DNA from: Rhizobium leguminosarum
Lineage (GTDB): Bacteria; Pseudomonadota; Alphaproteobacteria; Rhizobiales; Rhizobiaceae
Length of the DNA stretch: 64,000 nucleotides
Direction of reading: 5' to 3'
NCBI RefSeq assembly: GCF_002953715.1
Contig: NZ_CP025012.1
Location: 1,612,001-1,676,000, forward strand
Positions 47,074 to 56,631 of the stretch are shown in pieces; position 1 is the stretch's first letter; every line of letters starts with the position of its first letter. Below the pieces are notes generated by a model that saw only the letters and a list, made by a program, of their open reading frames with translations, was not told the DNA's origin and ran no database searches. The translations under genes were made by a program, and so were the position numbers.

Positions 47074-47913
47074 ATGGATCAAAGGGGCAAATTTGAGCGA
47101 CTGAAGGCGCTTCACCAGGGCGACAGGGCTTTTGTCATCCCCAACCCATGGGACGCCGGTTCGGCTCGCCTTCTCGCGAGCCTTGGCTTCGAGGCGCTCG
47201 CGACGACCAGTGCGGGTTACGCCTTTTCCAAAGGAAAATTGGATTCATTCGCAAGCCTTGGACGGGATGAGGTCCTTGAGAACGCCGCCGAGATCGTTGG
47301 CGCTGTTGTTCTTCCTGTGTCTGCCGACCTTGAAGATGGCTTCGGTGCGTCGCCAGAAACCTGTGCGGAAACCATCCGCTTGGCCTGCGAAACCGGACTT
47401 GTCGGCGGATCGATCGAAGACGCAACAGGCAATCCTGCTGCCCCCATCTACGAGCTATCGCAAGCCGTCGAGCGCATCCGTGCTGCCGCGGAGGCTGCAC
47501 GCGGTCTGCCTTTCCTTCTAACAGCGCGGGCGGAGAATTATCTTTGGGAGAGACCCGATCTGGACGACACCATCGAGCGGCTGCAAGCATTTTCAGCTGC
47601 TGGGGCAGATGTGCTTTACGCACCCGGCTTGCCGGATATCGAGGCAATCAGAATCGTTTGTGCGGCCGTGGACAAGCCAGTCAACGTGGTCATGGGTTTG
47701 AAAGGACGAAAATACTCTGTTGCCGAACTGTCGAGCGCCGGAGTACGCCGCGTGAGTGTCGGCGGCTCTTTCGCGCGGGCCGCGCTGGGTGCGTTGATGC
47801 GCGCCGCTATGGAGGTCAAAACAGCCGGTACGTTTGGATATGCCGACGACGCGCTCTCCGCTGCATTCGCCAGCCAACTGATGTCACAGGAGAAGCGCCA
47901 GGACAGGCTGTGA
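47074..47913 (+). CDS. Isocitrate lyase/PEP mutase superfamily protein
   Basis: A 279-residue TIM-barrel protein of the PEP mutase/isocitrate lyase group. Motifs: FVIPNPWDAGSARLLASLGF, the Mg2+-binding segment LPVSADLEDGFG, then SIEDATG and KPVNVVMGL. The group includes oxaloacetate decarboxylase-like and carboxyvinyl-carboxyphosphonate phosphorylmutase-like enzymes, so the reaction is not assigned. The ribosome site GAGGGGAGG precedes the ATG. It is the first gene after the tRNA-Arg islet and may be the original neighbour of the right-hand tRNA. Confidence 0.85.
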   Translation: MDQRGKFERLKALHQGDRAFVIPNPWDAGSARLLASLGFEALATTSAGYAFSKGKLDSFASLGRDEVLENAAEIVGAVVLPVSADLEDGFGASPETCAETIRLACETGLVGGSIEDATGNPAAPIYELSQAVERIRAAAEAARGLPFLLTARAENYLWERPDLDDTIERLQAFSAAGADVLYAPGLPDIEAIRIVCAAVDKPVNVVMGLKGRKYSVAELSSAGVRRVSVGGSFARAALGALMRAAMEVKTAGTFGYADDALSAAFASQLMSQEKRQDRL

Positions 47914-48121
47914 GTTGGGCATAAACCGAAATCGAGAAGCAGAGATTTCCTCAAGGAGCCGCTGCGGCAGTTAGTCTGTCTGCAGTAGGCCGCCCCGGAG
48001 TGAACGTCACGGTGACTTTCTTCGCGCGGATGAAACCATCTAACCCGTAACAGGGCCGGCGGCCGCGGCTCGATCTGGGGGGCTCATAGAACCCGGTGCT
48101 ATCCTGCACTTTCCCCAGCCC

Positions 48122-48271
48122 TTATACGAGGCAGGCTGCGGCTTTCCGCCATCCGTCCAAGCCCGTGTATTCGGCTTCGGCGATCAGCGTTGGCTGCGCG
48201 CCTATTGCGTCCTGCCGGATCCAGGCAGCGATCTCAGTGAACGACCGAGAGGTAGCGGATGCCGGCTTCAT
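48122..48271 (-). CDS. Possible 49-residue overlapping small ORF
   Basis: A frame starting ATGAAGCCG overlaps the 3' end of the DUF982 gene in another frame. It reads SRSFTEIAAWIRQDAIGAQ and then TLIAEAEYTGLDGWRKAAA. The codon use looks coding, but the ribosome site is not evident. It could be a real coupled small gene or a remnant of a longer one. Confidence 0.3.
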   Translation of the reverse strand: MKPASATSRSFTEIAAWIRQDAIGAQPTLIAEAEYTGLDGWRKAAACLV

Positions 48272-48497
48272 CAGCCGCTCTCATCAGCGCTTCCCGCGCG
48301 GCGTTTGGGGGCGTGGTGCCGCGGATGGCGTCGAGGCATGTCCTCACCGCCACGACGTACTCCTCGCCATCATCCCCAGGCCATTCGGAAATGAGCATGG
48401 TGGCTGCGTCGCCGAGGGTCCTGACGACGCTGTATTTATCTTGGCCGCTCATGAGGATCCTCAGCGCGGGAAACTGATGCGATGTGTACCGATTCAT
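48234..48497 (-). CDS. DUF982 protein
   Basis: An 87-residue protein of DUF982, a family common in rhizobia, often in many copies. Typical parts are VRTLGDAATMLISEWPG, then YVVAVRTCLDAIRG and the AREALMRAADEAGI end. Its role is unknown. The start at 48497 follows AAGGA; an upstream frame adds nine residues. A small ORF overlaps its 3' end. Confidence 0.8.
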   Translation of the reverse strand: MNRYTSHQFPALRILMSGQDKYSVVRTLGDAATMLISEWPGDDGEEYVVAVRTCLDAIRGTTPPNAAREALMRAADEAGIRYLSVVH

Positions 48498-48664
48498 TAC
48501 ATTTGGTCCTTGCATCATAAACATATTAGTAACTCTGCAAGAAGTGTTCCAACCGGAGCTGCTGTATGATCATCGGCGGATGGTTCCGCAAAAACAGTCG
48601 CCAACTGAACGGGAGATCGATTCCGATTGAAGGAATTATGCAGTCGCAGAGCGATCAAGCCGAT

Positions 48665-49012
48665 CTAGGTCAACGCACTGCGGAACAGATCCGACTTTAG
48701 CTTGGGATGCTTCTCGGACGGATGATAGGCTCCAATCAGGGCTGCCGTTACCATGATCGACACCGAAAGGAATGATGCGACGATGCTCAGCACGGGAACC
48801 GGAGACTTTCGACCCGCCCAGAGGAACACAAAGCCAGCCGCGAAAGCAAAGAACCAAAAGACCAGGACTTCGCCCATTATCCTCGCGAATACCTCCATTG
48901 CTCCAGAGGACACCGAAACCACGGTGTCCAATCCTCCAAGCCACAACAGGATGTTCATCACCATATCCGCGATGAAGGCCAATACCATCGATCCTATCAA
49001 AAGCCGTGACAT
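48665..49012 (-). CDS. Small integral membrane protein
   Basis: A 115-residue protein with three hydrophobic segments (IGSMVLAFIADMVMNILLWLGG, VLVFWFFAFAAGFVFLWAG, VLSIVASFLSVSIMVTAALIG). CGGAGAAACGAG precedes the ATG at suitable distance. No family is recognised. Confidence 0.65.
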   Translation of the reverse strand: MSRLLIGSMVLAFIADMVMNILLWLGGLDTVVSVSSGAMEVFARIMGEVLVFWFFAFAAGFVFLWAGRKSPVPVLSIVASFLSVSIMVTAALIGAYHPSEKHPKLKSDLFRSALT

Positions 49013-49466
49013 CTCGTTTCTCCGTTGAAATCTTAAGTTGTTATTTTGTCAGGCGCAGCTTTCGATCGGATTATCTGGATTGTTAAAATGCTTAGGGCTA
49101 TTGCCGTCTTGTCCGATTGGGCAGCAATTCGAAGCAGTGCTCACACAACCAGGCGGCCGGGAACTTGTTTTAAACACATTGCCGTCCTATTGATTCTTCT
49201 ATCGAAATTGCTTGTCGAGCTTGGTTTGCGCCGTGGCGTCCCAGCTGAACTTTCCTTTCAAAATCGATTTCTGCGCCGTCCGGCAGCCGCCGGAGGGTGA
49301 TTGTCATGCCGGTTGAGGGGGAATCGTCATGAACGCAGGCAATTCTTTGATCGACGCAAGCCTCCGCCAAACACCCATCGTCGCTGCCTGATATGCCTTC
49401 GGTCTTTGACCGCGGATGTCAGTGGCGGCATTCCGGCTGGGTTTTCCAGCCATTGAGGAGAATTTC
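49013..49466. other. Intergenic region
   Basis: About 450 nt. Open frames here (for example 49170-49370 minus) lack ribosome sites and clear similarity, and no repeat or RNA gene is seen. AT-richer than core genes, perhaps regulatory for both flanks. Confidence 0.35.
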
Positions 49467-49646
49467 ATGAGCAAGACCAATGCAGAGGCACTGTTGCGCA
49501 AAGCGCAGCGCCAGGTTGCCAATACCAGCGGCGGTGGCCATCTCGGCGGCACCAACTTCGGTCAGGGCAATGATGCCAAGACCTCGTCCGGAAGCGGCAA
49601 TCGCCCGGCAGGCAAGGGTCGGCCACCAGCTGGCGGCAAACGCTGA
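49467..49646 (+). CDS. Small Gly/Lys-rich protein
   Basis: A 59-residue protein with an N-terminal helix (SKTNAEALLRKAQRQVAN) and a disordered Gly/Ser/Lys tail (GHLGGTNFGQGNDAKTSSGSG, then KGRPPAGGKR). GAGGAG precedes the ATG. The basic, flexible tail could bind nucleic acid, but no function is known. Confidence 0.55.
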   Translation: MSKTNAEALLRKAQRQVANTSGGGHLGGTNFGQGNDAKTSSGSGNRPAGKGRPPAGGKR

Positions 49647-49785
49647 CGACAGCGCCGCGCGTCCTTTAAGACGCGCAAAGGACGCTGTAGCGCTTTGAAT
49701 GGCTGCATCGCGATTGAAGACAACCCCGCCAAAATGGCGGGGTTTTTGTTTGAAGGCATATGGCGGTGGAACTGCGCGGCTCTTC

Positions 49786-50097
49786 TCAGCGATCCAGGAA
49801 ATGATCGAAGTAGATCTGGGGGATGGGGTAGGCGTAGACGCCTCTGTCGACGAAGCTGCGCCTATAGAGGCAATTTCTGAGAGCCGCATTGTAATACAGA
49901 CTTCGTGGGTCTGGCGAGCCTCGTCGCCATGAGCTTGCCTCCGGCACGCAGCGTTGCAGTGCCTTATCGTATCGAGCCAGGAGGACCGGGTCGGTATCGA
50001 CTCGAATGCCGCTATAGGATTGATAATTTGAAGGAGATTCTGCGGCCGAAATACAGGCAAGGCTAAGTGCAACACCAACGACTGCCATCAATCTCAT
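49786..50097 (-). CDS. Small exported protein
   Basis: A 103-residue protein with a signal peptide (MAVVGVALSLACISAAE) and a mature part with two Cys residues (ALQRCVPEASSW, LRNCLYRRS), which may form a disulfide. No family recognised. The gene ends convergently with the upstream small Gly/Lys-rich protein. Confidence 0.55.
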   Translation of the reverse strand: MRLMAVVGVALSLACISAAESPSNYQSYSGIRVDTDPVLLARYDKALQRCVPEASSWRRGSPDPRSLYYNAALRNCLYRRSFVDRGVYAYPIPQIYFDHFLDR

Positions 50098-50259
50098 CGG
50101 ATTTAATTCTCCCCTGATCGATTATCGAAGTATCGAGCCGAACGTTATTGGTTCCAGTGCCTGCGGGCAAGCGGACGCCTCGTTCCGGCGTCCGCATCTG
50201 CCCGAGACGTTACCCGCATAGCTGCCGCCACAGAAATGGCGGCAGCTATGCGTCATCGA

Positions 50260-50703
50260 TCAATCCAGGAGATCGGCGGGTACTTTACCGCCATTTTCCG
50301 AAAGCCGCTTCATCAGCGCCTTGTGCAGCCACATATTCATTTTTGCGGAATCGTTGCTGTCGCCGGTATAGCCGAGTTCGGCGGCAAGTTCCTTGCGCTC
50401 GGTCAGGCTCGCATCCATCCCAACGGCTTTCATCAGGTCGACGATCGAGCGGCGCCAATCGAGCTTCTGGCCGCTCTTCTTCACTGCCGCGTCAAGGATC
50501 GGGACGATATCGACTGTGCTTGGAGCGGTGGCCGTGGGGGCCGGCTTGCTCTGCGGGGCAGGGGCCGCAGGCGTCGGACTGGGCGCTGCCGACGGTGAGG
50601 CAGGCGCTTGCGCCGGCTCTGTCTTCGGCGCGCCGGCAGCAACGGGTTCGGCTGCTTTCGCCTCTCCGAAGATTGCATGTTTGATCTTGTCGAAAATGCC
50701 CAT
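50260..50703 (-). CDS. DUF3597 protein
   Basis: A 147-residue protein: an N-terminal amphipathic helix (MGIFDKIKHAIFGEA), an Ala/Pro linker, and the C-terminal DUF3597 domain (VDIVPILDAAVKKSGQKLDWRRS, then LMKAVGMDASLTERKELAAELGY and LHKALMKRLSENGGKVP). The family's function is unknown; its helical C-terminal region is compact and likely globular. Confidence 0.82.
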   Translation of the reverse strand: MGIFDKIKHAIFGEAKAAEPVAAGAPKTEPAQAPASPSAAPSPTPAAPAPQSKPAPTATAPSTVDIVPILDAAVKKSGQKLDWRRSIVDLMKAVGMDASLTERKELAAELGYTGDSNDSAKMNMWLHKALMKRLSENGGKVPADLLD

Positions 50704-51207
50704 TCTAAACCTCCAGTTCCATCAGATGAGAACAAGCTGAAACATGGACTTCCCGCCTGATATATCCAGACGGAAGGGGAGTTATTTTTAGCAATCTAAA
50801 TCGGAGGTGGAAAAGTCAATTCGGGGGAAGGGTGTAGTCGATTTGCACGAAAACGCTGCAAATGGATCAATCAAGGCCAATCGTATCACGAACTGAGATT
50901 TGCTTGCTGGCTCTAAGTTTCCTGGCGCAATGGGGGAGGAAATACTCCGTCGGCTCTCCAGCCGCTGCGAGATATGTTTGATTTTGGCACAGTCTGTCAG
51001 ATAATTCGTATTTCAATAACCGTGAAACATCATCGCACGCAGCCGAACCGACTTGCCGCGCCGTGTTATGAAACATTCGTCATCCCTTCACGTTGCCTTG
51101 CCATGGACGTCCTGTAGTTGCAGGCGTCTGATCGATCGAAGGCACGCGCGTTCCTCGATTTTCGACTGCCGGGCAGATCGTTCGGCGGAATGGAAACGGA
51201 GGAAAAC
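50704..51207. other. Intergenic region
   Basis: About 500 nt, less GC-rich between 50820 and 51080. I see no gene, RNA or repeat I can support. It probably holds the promoters of the two divergent flanking genes. Confidence 0.35.
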
Positions 51208-51870
51208 ATGACCCATAACCCCAATAGACTCTCCTTTGCAGTGCTCGCATCCGCCTGCGCCCTCCTTGCCATGCCGGTAAGCGTTGCGCGTGCGCTCGAT
51301 GTCGGCGTGTCGGTGAATGCCGGCGATGCTGTCAGCGCCGATGTCGGGGCTTCGATTGGCGGCGGGAGCGGCATCAGTGCCGATGCCAATGCTTCCGTGG
51401 GCGGCTCGAACGGCGTCAATGCCGATGCGACCGCCAATGCCGGCGGCGGCAACGGTGTCGACGCAGACGCTAACGCCCGGCTCGGTGGCGGGCGCGGCGT
51501 CGATGCCGATCTGAATGCGCGCACCGGCAGTTCCGACGGAATCGATACCAAGGCCACGGCCTCGGTCGGCAGCGGTAGTGGCGTCGATGACAATCTCGCC
51601 ATCGGCGGGATAGATGAAGCTGGCGGCAATGCCACGGCTACGCCCGGCACCACCCTCAGCGCGTCGCAGGCACGTACCCTGGAGGTCTTCCGCAGCAGGC
51701 CTGTCAATGACCAGCGCAAGATGCTCGTCCGTTGCGCCGACATCTCCGCCTCCGGCGGTGATTCCGGCCTTGCCGGTCTCTGCAGTCTGCTGCAGGCGAC
51801 AGCTTCCGCTGAACACAAAACCCGCCGAGCCAGCGGCTCGGCGGGTCTTTCAAAGGATGCTTCGATCTAA
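51208..51870 (+). CDS. Exported protein with 14-residue repeats
   Basis: A 220-residue protein with a signal peptide (LASACALLAMPVSVARA) and five to six tandem 14-residue repeats of the form GGxxGVxADAxAxx, at about residues 46-125. A non-repetitive C-terminal part (ASQARTLEVFRSRPVNDQRKM) has three Cys. The family resembles exported rhizobial repeat proteins of unknown role. The ribosome site GGAGG precedes the ATG. A strong hairpin lies inside the last 17 codons. Confidence 0.7.
   Translation: MTHNPNRLSFAVLASACALLAMPVSVARALDVGVSVNAGDAVSADVGASIGGGSGISADANASVGGSNGVNADATANAGGGNGVDADANARLGGGRGVDADLNARTGSSDGIDTKATASVGSGSGVDDNLAIGGIDEAGGNATATPGTTLSASQARTLEVFRSRPVNDQRKMLVRCADISASGGDSGLAGLCSLLQATASAEHKTRRASGSAGLSKDASI
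51818..51850. terminator. Strong hairpin (terminator-like) inside the end of a CDS
   Basis: An 11-bp perfect stem (51821-51831 with 51835-51845, loop AGC) is followed by TCTTTC on the plus strand and, read on the minus strand, by TTTTG. It is bidirectional in shape. It overlaps the last codons of the 14-residue-repeat gene. Confidence 0.6.
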
Positions 51871-51973
51871 AGCATGTCGCGCAAAACTGTATAGCGGTTT
51901 TGCGACAACGACATGCGTAACAACAAAGACCTAAAGCGCGAGGAGCGAATCTGAAGGATCGCGACGCGCTTTA
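51869..51973. repeat. RIME-like intergenic mosaic element
   Basis: About 105 bp with the same two palindromic modules as the element at 24319 (GCATGTCGCGCAAAA..., then TAAAGCGCGAGG...GCGACGCGCTTTA). Its right end overlaps the stop codon of aapP. Confidence 0.78.
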
Positions 51974-52744
51974 GTGCAGGATCTGGCTGAGGAACAGCTT
52001 GGTGCGTTCGTGTTGCGGATTGTCGAAGAATTCGGCCGGCGAATTCTGTTCGACGATCTGGCCCTGGTCCATAAAGATAACCCGGTTGGCGACCTGGCGG
52101 GCAAAGCCCATTTCATGCGTGACGCAGAGCATGGTCATGCCTTCCTCGGCAAGCCCCACCATGGTGTCGAGCACTTCCTTGATCATTTCGGGATCGAGTG
52201 CGGAGGTCGGCTCATCGAACAGCATGATCTTCGGGTTCATGCACAGCGACCGGGCGATCGCCACGCGCTGCTGCTGGCCGCCGGAAAGCTGTCCCGGATA
52301 CTTGTTGGCCTGCTCCGGGATCTTGACCCGCTTCAGAAAATGCATGGCCACTTCCTCGGCCTGCTTCTTCGGCATCTTGCGCACCCAGATCGGCGCCAGC
52401 GTGCAGTTTTCGAGGATCGTCAGATGCGGGAAGAGATTGAAGTGCTGGAACACCATACCGACTTCGCGCCGCACCTCGTCGATCTTTTTCAGGTCGTTGG
52501 TGAGCTCGGTGCCGTCGACGATGATGCGACCCTTCTGATGCTCTTCCAGGCGGTTGATGCAGCGGATCATCGTCGACTTGCCCGAGCCCGACGGGCCGGC
52601 GATGACGATGCGCTCGCCGCGCATGACCTTCAGGTTGATGTCGCGCAGCACGTGGAAATCGCCGTACCACTTGTTCATGTTGACGATCTCGACCGCCACT
52701 TCCGTCGCGGAAACGGTGAGTTTTTTCGCTGGAGCTTCAGCCAT
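51971..52744 (-). CDS. aapP: General L-amino acid ABC transporter ATPase
   Basis: The ATPase of the Aap permease. 257 residues with Walker [10 protein letters not shown], signature [12 protein letters not shown] and Walker [13 protein letters not shown]. It is close to GlnQ and GltL. The order aapJQMP on the minus strand, with aapP last, matches the R. leguminosarum operon, which moves a broad range of L-amino acids and is active in bacteroid exchange. Confidence 0.95.
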   Translation of the reverse strand: MAEAPAKKLTVSATEVAVEIVNMNKWYGDFHVLRDINLKVMRGERIVIAGPSGSGKSTMIRCINRLEEHQKGRIIVDGTELTNDLKKIDEVRREVGMVFQHFNLFPHLTILENCTLAPIWVRKMPKKQAEEVAMHFLKRVKIPEQANKYPGQLSGGQQQRVAIARSLCMNPKIMLFDEPTSALDPEMIKEVLDTMVGLAEEGMTMLCVTHEMGFARQVANRVIFMDQGQIVEQNSPAEFFDNPQHERTKLFLSQILH

Positions 52745-52779
52745 GACTATTTTCCCTCATTCTTATCGTTTTAGCGTTC

Positions 52780-53934
52780 TTATCGTTTGTGGCCGGTATC
52801 GAGATGGCGTTCCATGAAGCCTGAATAACGCGACATGCCGAAGCAGAACAGCCAGAAGACGAAACCCGCGAAGATCAGACCCGTGATCGGCGTGACGGCG
52901 CTTGCCCAGTTGGCATCGGAGAAGTTCTGCTTGACGATGCCAAGCAGATCGAACATGCCGATAATGGTGACCAGCGACGTATCCTTGAACGTTCCGATGA
53001 AGGTGTTCACGATGCTCGGGATGACCAGCTTGATGGCCTGCGGCATGATGATCAGCCGGGTCTTCTGCCAATAGCCGAGGCCAAGCGAATCGGCGCCTTC
53101 GAATTGTCCCTTCGGGATCGCCTGAAGGCCGCCGCGGATCACTTCCGCCATATAGGCCGAGGTGAAGATCGACACACCGATCAGCGCCCGAAGCAGTTTG
53201 TCCACGTTCCAGCCTGTGGGAAGGAAGAGCGGCAGCATGACACTTGCCATGAACAGAACGGTGATCAGCGGAACGCCTCGAATGACCTCGATGAAGGTAA
53301 CGCAAAGCATCCGGATGACGGGCATCTTCGAGCGGCGCCCCAGCGCAAGCAGAATGCCGCAGGGTAGGGAGACGGCAATACCGACAAAGGACAGGACGAG
53401 CGTCACCATCAACCCGCCCCAGAGCGGAGTGTCCACCACTTCGAGGCCGAAGCCGCCGTGAAGAAGCCAGAAGGCGAGGATCGGCAGGACGGCGAACAGA
53501 AGAATGGCGTTCAGGCCCTTGCGCGGCGCCGACGGGATGAGCATCGGAACCAGCAGCAGAATGAACAGGATCCCGACGATCGCGGGTCTCCAACGCTCAT
53601 CGAGCGGATAGCGGCCGAATAAAAACTGATCGTACTTGGCGCTGATGAAGGCCCAGCATGCACCACTCCAGCCGTCAGGCTGGATGCCGCCCTGGATCGT
53701 CGTCGCGCAGAATGTGCGGTCCGGCCCGGACCATACGGCCTGGATGAACAGCCAGTTGACGAGATGCGGCACGGCCCATGCGATGAGTGCAAGAGCCAGG
53801 ATTGTCAGGATCACGTCCTTCGGGGTTGCCAGGAGATTGCGGCGTATCCAGGCGACGGCTCCCCTCTCGCCGGGGGGCGGCGGTTCGGCGGAAAGGATGG
53901 ACGTTCTGACGAAAGGTTTATCGGCGACCGACAT
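52780..53934 (-). CDS. aapM: General L-amino acid ABC transporter permease M
   Basis: A 384-residue integral membrane permease. Membrane segments include [33 protein letters not shown] and [18 protein letters not shown]. The EAA-type loop is [28 protein letters not shown]. It is longer than single-permease systems because of an N-terminal extension typical of AapM. The start at 53934 is 1 nt from the aapQ stop, giving coupling. Confidence 0.94.
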   Translation of the reverse strand: MSVADKPFVRTSILSAEPPPPGERGAVAWIRRNLLATPKDVILTILALALIAWAVPHLVNWLFIQAVWSGPDRTFCATTIQGGIQPDGWSGACWAFISAKYDQFLFGRYPLDERWRPAIVGILFILLLVPMLIPSAPRKGLNAILLFAVLPILAFWLLHGGFGLEVVDTPLWGGLMVTLVLSFVGIAVSLPCGILLALGRRSKMPVIRMLCVTFIEVIRGVPLITVLFMASVMLPLFLPTGWNVDKLLRALIGVSIFTSAYMAEVIRGGLQAIPKGQFEGADSLGLGYWQKTRLIIMPQAIKLVIPSIVNTFIGTFKDTSLVTIIGMFDLLGIVKQNFSDANWASAVTPITGLIFAGFVFWLFCFGMSRYSGFMERHLDTGHKR

Positions 53935-53935
53935 C

Positions 53936-55138
53936 TTATCTCTCCACCAGTGCCATCTTGGCATTGAACCAATTCATGAACAGCGACGTGAGAATGCTCA
54001 AGCTGAGATAGACGATACCCCAGATGCAGACGATCTCGATCGCTTGACCGCTCTGATTGAGGATCGTGCCACCGACGGCAACGAGATCCGAGAAACCGAT
54101 CGCGATGGCGAGTGAGGAGTTCTTGGTCAGGTTCAGGTACTGGCTCGTCAGCGGCGGGATGATGATGCGCAGCGCCTGCGGCACCACGACAAGTCTCGTC
54201 ACGCTCGACGGATGCAGCCCCAGCGCGCCGGCTGCCTCGGATTGTCCCTTTGCAACGCCGCGAATGCCGCCGCGAACGATCTCGGCGATAAACGACGCGG
54301 TATAGAAGGACAGAGCGAGAAACAGCGACATGAATTCGGGGCCGACGACGGAACCGCCCGTGAGGTTGAATTTTCCGGCAATCGGAACGTCGAAGGTGAG
54401 CGGAAAGCCGGAGACAACGAAGACCAGCAATGGCAGGCCGACGATCAGCGCGATCGACGTCCATACGGTGTGGAACGGCTGGCCGGTTGCGGCTTGGCGT
54501 TTGTGGGCCCAACGCGCGATGATGATGGTGGCGACAATCGCAATCACCAGGGCGATGCCGACCGCTATCATGCCGGTCTCGAAGATCGGCTTCGGGAAGG
54601 CCAGCCCTCTGTTGTTGAGGTACATGCTGAACGGCAGACCCACCGACTCGCGCGGCTGCGGCAAGACGGAGAGAACGCCGAGATACCAGAAAAAGATGAC
54701 CAGCAGCGGCGGAATGTTGCGGAAAACCTCGACATAGACCGTGCAGAGCTTGGCAATCAGCCAATTGTGCGACAGCCGGCCGATCCCGATCAGGAAGCCG
54801 ATGATGGTCGCCGTGAAGATACCGGTCACCGCCACCAGCAAGGTATTCAGAATGCCGACGACAAGTGCACGCGCATAAGTCGAGTCACTCGAAAAGCTGA
54901 TCAGCGACTGGCCGATTTCGAAACCGGCGCGACCGCGAAGAAAGCCGAAACCCGATGCCGTATTGCTGCGGGCAAGGTTCACGGCCGTGTTGTGGGCCAC
55001 CCACCACACAATGCCCACGAGAATAACGATTGTTAGAACTTGGAAAAATATGCTCCGGTATTTCGGGTCGTACATTGCCGACCGGAAACTCCAGCCGGTG
55101 CCATGCAAAGGTGTCGTATCCACAGCCTCATGCGTCAT
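53936..55138 (-). CDS. aapQ: General L-amino acid ABC transporter permease Q
   Basis: A 400-residue permease starting [13 protein letters not shown]. The membrane segments and a large insertion between them match AapQ. The EAA loop reads [26 protein letters not shown]. The start is chosen because the longer frame enters the aapJ region without ribosome site. It forms a heterodimer with AapM in the inner membrane. Confidence 0.94.
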   Translation of the reverse strand: MTHEAVDTTPLHGTGWSFRSAMYDPKYRSIFFQVLTIVILVGIVWWVAHNTAVNLARSNTASGFGFLRGRAGFEIGQSLISFSSDSTYARALVVGILNTLLVAVTGIFTATIIGFLIGIGRLSHNWLIAKLCTVYVEVFRNIPPLLVIFFWYLGVLSVLPQPRESVGLPFSMYLNNRGLAFPKPIFETGMIAVGIALVIAIVATIIIARWAHKRQAATGQPFHTVWTSIALIVGLPLLVFVVSGFPLTFDVPIAGKFNLTGGSVVGPEFMSLFLALSFYTASFIAEIVRGGIRGVAKGQSEAAGALGLHPSSVTRLVVVPQALRIIIPPLTSQYLNLTKNSSLAIAIGFSDLVAVGGTILNQSGQAIEIVCIWGIVYLSLSILTSLFMNWFNAKMALVER

Positions 55139-55242
55139 GCCGCGCCAATCCCCTTGTGCCCGTTTTCGGGCTTTCTTTTTGCTTTTTTGGAAGATGGGAG
55201 GGCGGCTCGGCCGCCTTCCCGGGATTCCATGCCAAAGCTCGA

Positions 55243-56268
55243 TTAACGAACCGGCGGTGCGTACTGGATGCCGCCCTTGCTCCAGAGAGCATTCAAGCCG
55301 CGTGCGATCTTGAGCGGGCTGCCCTGGCCGATGTTGCGCTCGAAGATTTCGCCATAATTGCCGACGCCCTTGATGACGTTGGCAGCCCAATCATTGGTCA
55401 GGCCGAGATCGGTGCCGATCTTGGTGTCGGTCTCGCTGCCGAGGAAGCGCTTGATGTCCGGATTCGGCGAATTCTTCATCTCGTCGACATTTGCCTGGGT
55501 GATGCCGAACTCTTCGGCATTGATCAGCGCATAAGCCGTCCAGGAAACGATATCGAACCATTGATCATCACCCTGACGGACGGCCGGGCCAAGCGGCTCC
55601 TTGGAGATGATCTCAGGAAGGATGACGTGTTCGTCGGGGTTCTTCAGCGTCAGACGCAACGAATAGAGACCGGATTGGTCGGTCGTGTAAACGTCGCAAC
55701 GACCGGCGTCGTAGGCCGCGTTGACCTCAGGAAGGTTTTCGAAGACGACCGGATTGTACTGCAGATTGTTCGTCTTGAAGTAATCGGCGAGGTTCAATTC
55801 GGTGGTCGTGCCCGACTGTACGCAGACTGCGGCGCCGGAGAGTTCGAGAGCCGACTTCACGTTCAGGCTCTTGCGCACCATGAAGCCCTGGCCGTCATAA
55901 TAGGTGACAGGACGGAAGTTGAAGCCGAGTGCGGTGTCGCGGTTGATCGTCCAGGTGGTGTTACGCGAGAGAACGTCGATTTCACCGGACTGCAGAGCGG
56001 TGAAGCGTTCCTTCGCATTTGTCGGCGTGTACTTGACCTTGGTGGGGTCGCCGAACACGGCCGAAGCGACGGCCTTGCAGAAGTCGACGTCGAAGCCGGC
56101 CCAATTGCCGGAAGCGTCAGGTGCGGCAAAGCCGGTAAGGCCGGTATTGACGCCGCACTGAACGAAACCCTTTGCCTTGACATCCGTGAGTGTCGTGGCC
56201 GAAGCAGCCGAAGCGCCAAGAGCGAAAACTGCTGCGCCGATCGTTGCGGACAGAAGCTTGTTCTTCAT
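55243..56268 (-). CDS. aapJ: General L-amino acid-binding periplasmic protein
   Basis: The substrate-binding protein, 341 residues, with a signal peptide ending near ASAAS/ATT and the solute-binding pattern VQCGVNTGLTGFAAPDASGNWAGFDVDFCKAVASAVFGDPTKVKY in split segments. It heads the aap operon. The upstream region between aapJ and metC is about 360 nt and divergent; no nitrogen-regulator site is identified by eye. Confidence 0.95.
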   Translation of the reverse strand: MKNKLLSATIGAAVFALGASAASATTLTDVKAKGFVQCGVNTGLTGFAAPDASGNWAGFDVDFCKAVASAVFGDPTKVKYTPTNAKERFTALQSGEIDVLSRNTTWTINRDTALGFNFRPVTYYDGQGFMVRKSLNVKSALELSGAAVCVQSGTTTELNLADYFKTNNLQYNPVVFENLPEVNAAYDAGRCDVYTTDQSGLYSLRLTLKNPDEHVILPEIISKEPLGPAVRQGDDQWFDIVSWTAYALINAEEFGITQANVDEMKNSPNPDIKRFLGSETDTKIGTDLGLTNDWAANVIKGVGNYGEIFERNIGQGSPLKIARGLNALWSKGGIQYAPPVR

Positions 56269-56631
56269 TTTTTCCCAACCTTTTCCGTTGTCTTGTATTT
56301 TCTTGTGGGAAGTTCCGGCCGAAAAACTCTGCCGCCTCCCCATTTTCTCGACACCCTCCCGGCGCGAGTTGTTCTATCACAGTCGCAAATGTCACCATGG
56401 TCAAGTGTCGCGGTCAATAATTGCGGCAAATTTCAGCATTTTGGTAGATTGCGCTGCGTTCGTGGGCACTTGGCTATGAAATAGGCGCCTGATTGCGGAA
56501 AAATAACGCGAAAATCGTGGCTTCCACCGCTTCGCTACGTCGCCGGCGATCAATTCCTGGGGGTTGACCTGATATGGCGGGGCGTCCAAAAGTCCGGTTT
56601 CGCGTCTCCGTCGCCAAAGGCTATTCCCGAC
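56269..56631. other. Divergent intergenic region aapJ/metC
   Basis: About 360 nt. AT-rich between 56280 and 56340 next to aapJ. It should carry the promoters of both genes, but I cannot place one with confidence. Confidence 0.4.

Noticed and set aside
49170..49370. 66-codon minus-strand frame in the intergenic region
   Set aside because: Part of it looks coding, but no ribosome site, family or partner supports it.
56269..56631. Riboswitch upstream of metC
   Set aside because: No SAM-type aptamer core could be traced by eye, and the region is equally explained as a divergent promoter.
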